A stretch of DNA of 64,000 nucleotides. Source: Bacillota bacterium (GTDB taxonomy: Bacteria > Bacillota > Clostridia > Lachnospirales > Lachnospiraceae). The notes below the pieces were generated by a model. That model worked only from the letters and a program-made list of their open reading frames with translations, was not told the origin of the DNA and did no database searches. The translations under genes were made by a program, and so were the position numbers. The stretch covers positions 1-64,000 of the forward strand of contig JAEZKA010000084.1 of assembly GCA_023436225.1 (NCBI GenBank), written 5' to 3'. Numbering within the stretch: position 1 is the stretch's first letter; every line of letters begins with the position of its first letter. This document shows positions 35,146-42,639 of this stretch, in pieces.

Positions 35146-35973
35146 ATGGAATTAAGAACAGCAGTATCACCAAAGGATGTAAAGCATTATACTACTGAGC
35201 AATTACGTGAGGAATTTCTGCTGCAGAATATGTTCGTACCCGGTGAAATCAAGACAGTTTATAGCCATATTGATCGTATCATCATAGGTGCTGCGGTGCC
35301 GATGACATCATTAACTTTAACGGCCGGAGAAGAAATCAGAGCAAAGTATTTTCTTGAAAGAAGAGAAATGGGTATCATTAATATTGGTGGAAGAGGTACC
35401 GTAACTATAGATAGTACAGTCTACACAATGGATTATAAGGATGGACTGTATATTGGTATGGGGGCGAAGGATATCATATTTACAAGTGAAGATGAGAAGA
35501 GCCCGGCTCTATTCTACTTTAACAGTGCGCCCGCACATAAGACATATCCTACGGTTCATATCAAGCCAGAGAACTGCGTGAACGTAGAGCTTGGTTCTCT
35601 TGAGACCTGTAATCATAGGGTAATCACAAAGTATATTTTACCCGGACAGGTTGAGAGCTGTCAGCTCGTTATGGGTATGACCAAGCTGATGCCTGGTAGT
35701 GTATGGAATACGATGCCCTGCCATACCCATGACAGAAGGATGGAGGTATATCTCTACTTTGATCTACCTGAGGATGCTCTCGTTTTCCATTACATGGGAG
35801 AACCTGCTGAGACAAGGCATATTGTAATGAGAAATCGTGAGATGGTAATATCACCAAGCTGGTCCATTCATTCCGGCTGCGGAACACAGGCTTATACCTT
35901 CATATGGGGCATGGTTGGTGAGAATCAGGATTTTGATGATATGGATGCAATTGCGATGCGGAATATTAAGTAG
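35146..35973 (+). CDS. kduI: 5-dehydro-4-deoxy-D-glucuronate isomerase
   Basis: The 275-residue sequence matches KduI over its full length: MELRTAVSPKDVKHYTTEQL at the start, IINIGGRGTVTIDS, and the zinc site CHTHDRRMEVYLYF with a later histidine in SIHSGCGTQ. It isomerises the 4-deoxy keto-uronic acid released from pectin, hyaluronate or polygalacturonate oligomers. It is followed 95 bp downstream by kduD and preceded by a divergent AraC regulator, a typical pectin-use unit. Confidence 0.95.
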   Translation: MELRTAVSPKDVKHYTTEQLREEFLLQNMFVPGEIKTVYSHIDRIIIGAAVPMTSLTLTAGEEIRAKYFLERREMGIINIGGRGTVTIDSTVYTMDYKDGLYIGMGAKDIIFTSEDEKSPALFYFNSAPAHKTYPTVHIKPENCVNVELGSLETCNHRVITKYILPGQVESCQLVMGMTKLMPGSVWNTMPCHTHDRRMEVYLYFDLPEDALVFHYMGEPAETRHIVMRNREMVISPSWSIHSGCGTQAYTFIWGMVGENQDFDDMDAIAMRNIK

Positions 35974-36068
35974 GCAAAGGGAATAATGAATTCAGAATGC
36001 TGAATATATAAAAGTGCTAGTATGTTTAGGATATGAATTGCAGGTTATGAGAAAGATGGGGTATTATT

Positions 36069-36866
36069 ATGAATAATATATTAGAACAATTTTCTTTGAA
36101 GAATAAAGTAGCATTAATTACCGGAGGCTCCTATGGTATCGGTTTTTCGATTGCTACTGCCTATGCTCAGGCCGGTGCAACCATCTGTTTTAATGATCTG
36201 AATCAGGACATGGTTGACAAGGGGCTGCAGGCTTATGAGGAATTAGGAATTAAAGCGCATGGCTATGTTTGTGATGTTACGGACGAAGCAGGTGTGAAGG
36301 GATTAATAGAGAGGATCACGCAGGAGGTCGGCGTGATTGATATTCTTGTTAATAATGCAGGAATTATCAAACGAATCCCGATGACGGAAATGACAGCAGC
36401 GGATTTTCGTAAGGTGATCGATGTGGATCTGAATGCGCCGTTTATCGTAGCCAAAACAGTAATCCCCGGTATGATAAAAAAGGGTCACGGTAAGATTATT
36501 AACATCTGTTCCATGATGAGTGAACTAGGGCGTGAGACGGTATCGGCATATGCTGCAGCCAAGGGCGGTCTTAAGATGTTGACGAAGAATATCGCTTCCG
36601 AATACGGTGGTTATAACATTCAGTGTAACGGTATTGGACCGGGATATATTGAGACTCCTCAGACGGCACCCCTTCGAATACCGGGAAATCCGTTTAATGA
36701 ATTCATTATCGCCAAGACTCCTGCAGGAAGATGGGGGAAAACTGAGGATCTTATGGGACCGGCTATCTTTCTTGCCTCAGATGCATCCGATTTCGTGAAC
36801 GGTCATATCCTATATGTAGACGGAGGTATCCTGGCTTACATCGGAAAGCAGCCAGCAAACGATTAA
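36069..36866 (+). CDS. kduD: 2-dehydro-3-deoxy-D-gluconate 5-dehydrogenase / gluconate 5-dehydrogenase (SDR)
   Basis: This classical short-chain dehydrogenase of 265 residues has TGGSYGIGFSIA (cofactor), NNAG, catalytic Ser in ICSMMSELG and YAAAK (Tyr, Lys). The VDGG near the C-terminus is also conserved. Its position after kduI argues for KduD, which reduces or oxidises the diketo acid to give 2-keto-3-deoxygluconate. Gluconate 5-dehydrogenase is a close alternative by sequence. Confidence 0.88.
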   Translation: MNNILEQFSLKNKVALITGGSYGIGFSIATAYAQAGATICFNDLNQDMVDKGLQAYEELGIKAHGYVCDVTDEAGVKGLIERITQEVGVIDILVNNAGIIKRIPMTEMTAADFRKVIDVDLNAPFIVAKTVIPGMIKKGHGKIINICSMMSELGRETVSAYAAAKGGLKMLTKNIASEYGGYNIQCNGIGPGYIETPQTAPLRIPGNPFNEFIIAKTPAGRWGKTEDLMGPAIFLASDASDFVNGHILYVDGGILAYIGKQPAND

Positions 36867-36911
36867 TATATGTCAATAGATTATACGAATAACGAGCATT
36901 CTAATATAAGT

Positions 36912-36990
36912 AATGCCCCACAATCTCTGAAGTTGCTAAATGACAGGAGGTAATTCCTGAAAATTGGCTCTATGCGAATTGTGGGGCATT
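36912..36990 (+). terminator. Long-loop hairpin after kduD
   Basis: A perfect 13-bp stem (AATGCCCCACAAT at 36912-36924; ATTGTGGGGCATT at 36978-36990) encloses 53 nt that contain a second hairpin (CAGGA/TTCCTG). The T tail is weak. It probably ends the kduID transcript but may be a structured RNA. Confidence 0.55.
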
Positions 36991-37026
36991 TCTTGCGACT
37001 AAAATTATGTATTTGGAAAGTCTATA

Positions 37027-37941
37027 TTATAGTACTGAGATTGGATAATAAAGATCGCACTCTGAGTAATTCTTATTGCATTTGGAATAATGGATGAGCT
37101 CAAAGTGGAAATTCTCTTCCAATTGGAAGTCAATAGTCGGCATCCAGGTATCAAATACATACTTCCATATAGACTCAAGAGTCTTTGAGGAGATATCCTC
37201 CGGGCGATGAGGTCCCATATATGTGAATACTCCGTATTTATGTGCTTTGATAAGCTTTACCTTCATGTCGGGAGGAATGATACTGTTATCATTCACCTCG
37301 ATGGAGGGTTGGTAAACCGTATAGCCGGTATTAATGTTCGCAGTAGAAGTAAAACCGATATAGGTATCCTTTTCTACCGGATTGAATACTCTATGACGGT
37401 GATTATAGAAGAAATCATTACCATGCCGGTTGGCGATCTGGTTGCGGAGATTTTCCTCAATCCCGACCTGATATTCTATTCCTGCAATGCGAAAAGCCGG
37501 TAGGACCGAGATAGAACGAAAGAAGATCAAACCCTCCCCGGCACAGTTCATAAAATCAGCATTGAAACAATCCAGAATTTTCACTGGCATAGGATTGCGT
37601 CTCCATTTGGCAGGGGTGGTATCAAAGGTTTCCTTGAATACCCGGTTATAGGTGCGCTCACTACCGAAAGAATACTTAGAGGAGATATAGTCGATGCTGT
37701 ATCGATCATTTAGCAGATCAGCAAGGGATAAGGAGATACGTCGTAGCCTTACATATTCCATAAGTCCGGTGGTAGTTGCACCCTTCCAAATTCGAAGTAA
37801 ATGAAACTTGGAGATGTTGACATTCTCAGAGATGGTATCCAGATTAATAGGCTCCAGAAGATTATCTTCAATATATTTAGTTGTATTCTTAATTATTTCC
37901 AAAAGGTAATTATCCATTCCATCCATCCATGTCAGTATCAT
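37027..37941 (-). CDS. AraC-type regulator with C-terminal GyrI-like effector-binding domain
   Basis: The 304-residue protein has its AraC DNA-binding domain at the N-terminus (INLDTISENVNISKFHLLRI; YSIDYISSKYSFGSERTYNR). A C-terminal ligand domain (about 140-304) follows, with LPAFRIAGIEYQVG and a later HKYGVFTYMGPHRPEDIS segment. This is the Rob/GyrI-like layout of drug- or metabolite-sensing regulators. The exact start among several early Met codons is not clear, as none has a strong ribosome binding site. Paired direct repeats in the upstream DNA may be its binding sites. The divergent neighbour is a nucleotidyltransferase gene. Confidence 0.85.
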   Translation of the reverse strand: MILTWMDGMDNYLLEIIKNTTKYIEDNLLEPINLDTISENVNISKFHLLRIWKGATTTGLMEYVRLRRISLSLADLLNDRYSIDYISSKYSFGSERTYNRVFKETFDTTPAKWRRNPMPVKILDCFNADFMNCAGEGLIFFRSISVLPAFRIAGIEYQVGIEENLRNQIANRHGNDFFYNHRHRVFNPVEKDTYIGFTSTANINTGYTVYQPSIEVNDNSIIPPDMKVKLIKAHKYGVFTYMGPHRPEDISSKTLESIWKYVFDTWMPTIDFQLEENFHFELIHYSKCNKNYSECDLYYPISVL

Positions 37942-37998
37942 TATTTGTTTGTTACGTTAAATAAAGTTGCTCCATTATAGCATAAGAGATATATCTTA

Positions 37999-38044
37999 GC
38001 AATTTTTGTCCTTTTTATGGATACTTATCAGCAATTTTTGTCCT
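37999..38044. promoter_or_regulatory. Pair of 14-bp direct repeats, 32-bp period
   Basis: GCAATTTTTGTCCT occurs at 37999-38012 and again at 38031-38044, a period of three helical turns, in the region between divergent genes. Direct repeats on one helix face are the usual AraC-family binding layout. Confidence 0.5.
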
Positions 38045-38203
38045 CAATTCTTAGGGTACCGGTGTATAATGATAGAAACATAAATAGAACATACGTTTAT
38101 CTATAATATTGCTACAAAATGGTAAAAAAATCAATAGTGAATCAGCTTAAATTTGCAAAATAAGGTAAGGATAGCTGCTTCATTATAAGTTGGGAGGGAG
38201 TAT

Positions 38204-39127
38204 ATGGAGAGAATGGAACAGGAGTTGATTAAGCACCGATACCTAGAGGCAACCCAGAGCTTCATTGATAAGGTGAAGGAGGATTCGAATGTCATTGCAG
38301 TCATTGTAGCCGGGAGTCTTGCTTATTATCAGGTGTGGGAAAAGAGTGACATTGATATGACGCTCATCGTACGGGATCAGGTGTTAAAGAATGAATCCTA
38401 CTGCATAGTAGAGGACGACATTACAATTAATGTTCATCTCATAGTACGCAGCGGTTTTAAGCGATATTTGGACAGCCTGCCGGGCGGCTCCTTTGGACAT
38501 TCTTATTTCTCCAGAGGTCAGATCATGTATTGCACCGATGACAGCCTGATTGAATATTTTGAGGACTTCAAGCACATGGGTAGTGACGATCAGGCACTCA
38601 CGGTGTTTATTATTGCCTGTGAGCTGGTGCATCAATGTGATAAGTGTCGAAAATGGCTGACTGTTAAAAAGGATCCCCTATATGCCCAGTTCTATCTTCT
38701 TAAGGCTGCAGATAATATTGCACGAATGGAGGTCTGCCTCCATGGTGAAGCACCCTCCAGAGAAGCGATATTGAAGGCCTTTACGTTAAATCCTGACATG
38801 ATTACTCCCTATTATCAAGGAGCCATGTCTCATCATTACAGCGTGGAAGAGATAGAGGCAGCTATAGTGAAACTGGAGGGCTATCTGGAACATCACTTGG
38901 ACATCATTAAGAGGCCGGTGGTGGAGTACATGGCTGATGGAGAGATGAAGACGGTAACGATGATAACGAAATACTTCCATACCGATAGTCATTTTATCAC
39001 AGGTATCTTTGATTTTCTCTGCGAAATGGGTGTTATAGCAAAGGTTTCACAGACTATTCGAATCACCCCGAAAAGCCGGAAGGCGGTGGAGGAGCTGGCA
39101 TATCAATATTATCTAGGCTCAGACTAA
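38204..39127 (+). CDS. Nucleotidyltransferase-domain protein
   Basis: The 307-residue protein has a polymerase-beta-like nucleotidyltransferase motif, AGSLAYYQVWEKSDIDMTL (GS...DxD), near residue 36. A helical second domain and a C-terminal stretch resembling a winged helix (FDFLCEMGVIAKVSQTIRIT) follow. It resembles aminoglycoside or lincosamide nucleotidyltransferases in layout, but the substrate is unknown. GGGAGGG precedes the ATG. The UvrA-like gene begins 107 bp after it, so a joint role, perhaps in drug tolerance, is possible. Confidence 0.75.
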   Translation: MERMEQELIKHRYLEATQSFIDKVKEDSNVIAVIVAGSLAYYQVWEKSDIDMTLIVRDQVLKNESYCIVEDDITINVHLIVRSGFKRYLDSLPGGSFGHSYFSRGQIMYCTDDSLIEYFEDFKHMGSDDQALTVFIIACELVHQCDKCRKWLTVKKDPLYAQFYLLKAADNIARMEVCLHGEAPSREAILKAFTLNPDMITPYYQGAMSHHYSVEEIEAAIVKLEGYLEHHLDIIKRPVVEYMADGEMKTVTMITKYFHTDSHFITGIFDFLCEMGVIAKVSQTIRITPKSRKAVEELAYQYYLGSD

Positions 39128-39234
39128 CAGGAGGGAAGGTATATTATGTTCAGAGTGAAGAAAGAAGGTCTTCACACGGCAACTTTGTGCACGAGGCCCG
39201 AATGTACAGGGACTATGAAAGGGAGGTTATTAGT

Positions 39235-42114
39235 ATGGCGGTCCGTAGCAGTATTGAATTATCAGGAGTAAAGCAGAACAATCTGAAGAATATATCCCTC
39301 GAGATACCGAGAGACAAGCTTACTGTCATCACCGGAGTATCCGGCTCAGGCAAATCCTCACTGGCGTTTGATGTGATTTACGGTGAGGGACAGCGGAGAT
39401 TCCTTGACTCGATATCTAATTTTGCCAAAAGCAGAATCAGTCAGTTGAAAAAAGCAAAGGTAGACTATATTAAAGGGTTATCTCCTGTTATAGCCATAGA
39501 ACAGAAGAAGGGGAATAATAATCCCAGGTCTACGGTAGGTACCGTTACCGATATTAATGATTACTTAAGATTGCTTTATGCTACGGCGGGAGTCGGACGA
39601 TGCCCAGAATGCGGGCATAAATTGGAGCAATTATCAGCCGCTCAGATTGCAGAGCATATCGCAACCCTGCCCGTGGGAACGGTGATCGAACTACGTGCCC
39701 CGGTCTATAAGATTTACGGCGAGGACTATAATTATACCTTCCAGAGCCTGCGTGATAAGGGGTATAAGAAGCTATTAGTGGACGGAGAACCCTTTTCTCT
39801 TGCTGAGAAGAGGGAACTGGATGAGACAAAGGATTATTATATTGAACTTATCATCGATCGATTTACCTTGAAAAATGATGCTTATATCCAAATCACCAAA
39901 TCCATCGAAGCTGCGATGCTGGCTCTGGATGAGGATATATTGATCAAGGTAGAGGTGATTGGAGAGGTAGAAGCCTCCTTCTATGAAGGCTATGCCTGTC
40001 CGAAGCACCATATGTTCTTATGTGATATGCAGCCCTTCCATTTCTCCTTTAACTCCGGAGCAAGTGCCTGTCATACCTGTCTTGGGGTCGGAATGTCCTA
40101 TGTAGTGGAACCGAGATTTCTGATTGTAGCTCCGGAGAAGAGCATCAATAAGGGTGCTTTAAAGAACACCGTATACAATGTGAACGGTAAGGACAGCTAT
40201 CGCACGGTTATGATGTACAGTCTGTCCGAACAGTATGGTTTTAGTCTGGACACTCCCTTCCGAGATCTTTCGAAGGAGATCCATGATATCATCTTCTACG
40301 GTACCAAGGGTGAATTGGTGAAGATGCAGCAGCCGCCGAATTCCGGTAAACGAAATTGGATTGTTGGCAGGGAGATGCCCTTCTGGGGGTATGTTCATGA
40401 GCTGGAGCACTGGTATCGTCAGTATATTCGACGAACCTCAACCACAGAGGCTTTTGAGCCTAGCTTCATCAAGGATTGCATGATTGAGAAGATCTGTCCG
40501 GAATGTAACGGAGCTCGTCTTAAGAAGCAGAGGCTTGAGGTGACGATAGGGGATACGAATATCGATGATTTATGTAGGATGCAGCTGCCCGAACTACTGG
40601 AGTTCATAGAAGAGCTGCGTTTCAAGCCGGCTATTATGGATGTGACAAATTCCATTCTATATGAAATCAAGACGAGAGTTCAGCTTCTGATTGACATAGG
40701 GCTTCATTATATTAATCTTAGCCGGAGGAGCGACAGCATCTCAGGTGGTGAGATGCAGCGTATCAAGATGTCGACACAGATCAGTAGTGAGCTGATGGGA
40801 ATGCTCTATGTGATGGACGAACCGAGTATCGGTCTTCACCCCAGAGATTCCGATCGGGTCATTGAGACGATGAAGAAGCTGAGGGATATAGGAAATACGG
40901 TAATTGTTGTAGAGCATGATATCGAAACCATAAAAAATGCAGATCACATAATAGAGATCGGCCCCGGTCCAGGGATTCATGGCGGTAATGTAGTGGCCAG
41001 AGGTACGCTACAGGATATTATGAGAGAGAAGACCTCTGTCACCGGTCAATATCTCTCGGGAGCCCTGCAGATACCGATTCCAAAGAACCGAAGAAACCTG
41101 GGTGACAGCTTTTTGTCCATTCAGGGTGCAAGAGAAAACAATCTGAAGAATGTGGACTTGGATATTCCGCTTGGGGTGTTCCTGTGTGTGACCGGAGTGT
41201 CCGGTTCCGGCAAGAGCTCCCTGATTAATGAGATATTATATAAGCAGTTGAAGATAGACAAGACATGTGCAAGGATTGTGCCGGGAGAGCATGATTTTCT
41301 CTTTGGATCAGATCAGATTAACAACGTGATCAACATTGACCAGTCACCTATCGGCAGAAATAGCAAATCAAATCCGGCCACCTATATCGGTATCTTTGAT
41401 AAGATACGTGATATTTTTGCCGCCCAACCGGAGGCTATGGATAAGGGCTATACCGCTCTGGATTTTAGCTTAACACATGCCAATGGCACCAGATGCGAGC
41501 ATTCCACCGGTGATGGCATTATTGTAACCAATCTTCAATTTATGGCAGATATTGAGACAATCTGTCCTATGTGTAAGGGGATGCGCTATAGTGAAGAAGG
41601 TCTGGAGATTAAATACCGGGGTAAAAGCATTGCCGAGATATTGGAGATGACAGTCGAGGAAGCACTTAATTTCTTCAAGGAAGACAATTATCTAAGACAT
41701 AAGCTCGCTATCATGAACGAGCTGGGTCTTGGATATCTCTGCCTTGGTCAGAGTTCTACTACGTTATCCGGTGGTGAGGCACAAAGAGTGAAGTTGGCTT
41801 ATGAGCTGGCCAAAATTAAGAAAGGCGCACATAACCTATATATCCTGGATGAACCGACAACCGGACTGCATCTTTTTGATATTGCGAAACTGCTGGAATG
41901 TTTAAATAAGCTGGTAGACCAAGGCCATTCCGTTATTGTAATTGAACATCATCTGGATGTTATCAAATCAGCGGACTATATTATTGATTTAGGTCCTGAG
42001 GGTGGTAGCAAAGGTGGGTATATTGTTGCGGAAGGAACACCGGAACAGGTGGCAAGGGTGTCAGAATCATACACTGGTAGATATCTAAAGGAGCTTCTTA
42101 ATGAGAAGCGCTAG
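39235..42114 (+). CDS. UvrA-like ABC ATPase (divergent UvrA paralogue)
   Basis: The 959-residue protein has two ABC modules: Walker A GVSGSGKSSLAFDV and GVSGSGKSSLINEI, signatures SGGEMQR and SGGEAQR, and Walker B VMDEPS and ILDEPT. Zinc ligands have changed against the true UvrA at 61122: CPKHH replaces CPDCG in the second finger and CEHS replaces CEAC in the last. Divergent UvrAs are known to protect against DNA-intercalating drugs (DrrC, UvrA2), a plausible role. GGGAGG sets the ATG at 39235. It follows a nucleotidyltransferase gene and ends before a terminator at 42295. Confidence 0.88.
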   Translation: MAVRSSIELSGVKQNNLKNISLEIPRDKLTVITGVSGSGKSSLAFDVIYGEGQRRFLDSISNFAKSRISQLKKAKVDYIKGLSPVIAIEQKKGNNNPRSTVGTVTDINDYLRLLYATAGVGRCPECGHKLEQLSAAQIAEHIATLPVGTVIELRAPVYKIYGEDYNYTFQSLRDKGYKKLLVDGEPFSLAEKRELDETKDYYIELIIDRFTLKNDAYIQITKSIEAAMLALDEDILIKVEVIGEVEASFYEGYACPKHHMFLCDMQPFHFSFNSGASACHTCLGVGMSYVVEPRFLIVAPEKSINKGALKNTVYNVNGKDSYRTVMMYSLSEQYGFSLDTPFRDLSKEIHDIIFYGTKGELVKMQQPPNSGKRNWIVGREMPFWGYVHELEHWYRQYIRRTSTTEAFEPSFIKDCMIEKICPECNGARLKKQRLEVTIGDTNIDDLCRMQLPELLEFIEELRFKPAIMDVTNSILYEIKTRVQLLIDIGLHYINLSRRSDSISGGEMQRIKMSTQISSELMGMLYVMDEPSIGLHPRDSDRVIETMKKLRDIGNTVIVVEHDIETIKNADHIIEIGPGPGIHGGNVVARGTLQDIMREKTSVTGQYLSGALQIPIPKNRRNLGDSFLSIQGARENNLKNVDLDIPLGVFLCVTGVSGSGKSSLINEILYKQLKIDKTCARIVPGEHDFLFGSDQINNVINIDQSPIGRNSKSNPATYIGIFDKIRDIFAAQPEAMDKGYTALDFSLTHANGTRCEHSTGDGIIVTNLQFMADIETICPMCKGMRYSEEGLEIKYRGKSIAEILEMTVEEALNFFKEDNYLRHKLAIMNELGLGYLCLGQSSTTLSGGEAQRVKLAYELAKIKKGAHNLYILDEPTTGLHLFDIAKLLECLNKLVDQGHSVIVIEHHLDVIKSADYIIDLGPEGGSKGGYIVAEGTPEQVARVSESYTGRYLKELLNEKR

Positions 42115-42294
42115 TAAAGAGGAGATATAAAGATATTATAGAAAAATTATGAATATGAATTGGATTAATAAAAGCTTACAATGGCTTATATTAATATAGG
42201 AAACAAAGATTCGAAAGAAACTTTTGTTTCTGGTAAGTGTTCCATATCGGATGACTTACATAATGGGTAATAGGAATAAAATAGAGCAGAAAAG

Positions 42295-42325
42295 AAAAGC
42301 TGTATCTGGGGGGATACAGCTTTTT
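42295..42325 (+). terminator. Intrinsic terminator after the UvrA-like gene
   Basis: AGCTGTATC (42298-42306) pairs with GATACAGCT (42313-42321). Five T follow, with A residues on the other side. It lies about 180 bp past the stop. Confidence 0.88.
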
Positions 42326-42569
42326 CGCATTAGGGAGTAGTGGTCATTGTCACGACTAAATGTGACAATTATTTCACGTATATTAAGAGGATATAGTTAA
42401 TTCCTATCAGATTTATATGATATGCACAAAGGGGGGGCTAGTATTAAAAAAATAGTAGCCATTTTCACTATTTTTTGAAAAAATGTTTTCATTTGGTTTA
42501 TTTTATGTTATACTGGGTACAGTTAATGTAACATGGAGTACTGGGGTTACTTGTAAGTTATGTAAAAGA

Positions 42570-42587
42570 TTGTTACAAACTTAACAA
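42570..42587. promoter_or_regulatory. Rex operator upstream of ndh2
   Basis: TTGTTACAAACTTAACAA matches the clostridial Rex consensus TTGTTAANNNNTTAACAA at 13 of 14 defined positions. It lies 52 bp upstream of the ndh2 ATG, just after the predicted promoter. Rex senses the NADH/NAD+ ratio, so repression would be relieved when NADH is high, which is fitting for an NADH dehydrogenase. Confidence 0.7.
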
Positions 42588-42639
42588 TTGCAAATACGAA
42601 ATTTTTCGTAAGATTTGCATAAAAAAGTAAGGAGCAGAC

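Larger units (their letters stand above)
42115..42639 (+). other. Intergenic region with terminator, promoter, Rex site and leader hairpin
   Basis: This 525-bp gap ends the UvrA-like transcript (terminator 42295-42325) and starts the electron-transfer operon. A likely promoter has TTTTCA at 42486-42491 and TATACT at 42509-42514, 17 bp apart. The Rex-like site is at 42570-42587. A 13-bp stem hairpin (42589-42619; TGCAAAT-ACGAAA paired with TTTCGT and ATTTGCA) lies just before the ribosome binding site. Confidence 0.6.

Noticed and set aside
39187..39234. Upstream start of the UvrA-like protein
   Set aside because: GGGAGG and alignment to UvrA point to the ATG at 39235.
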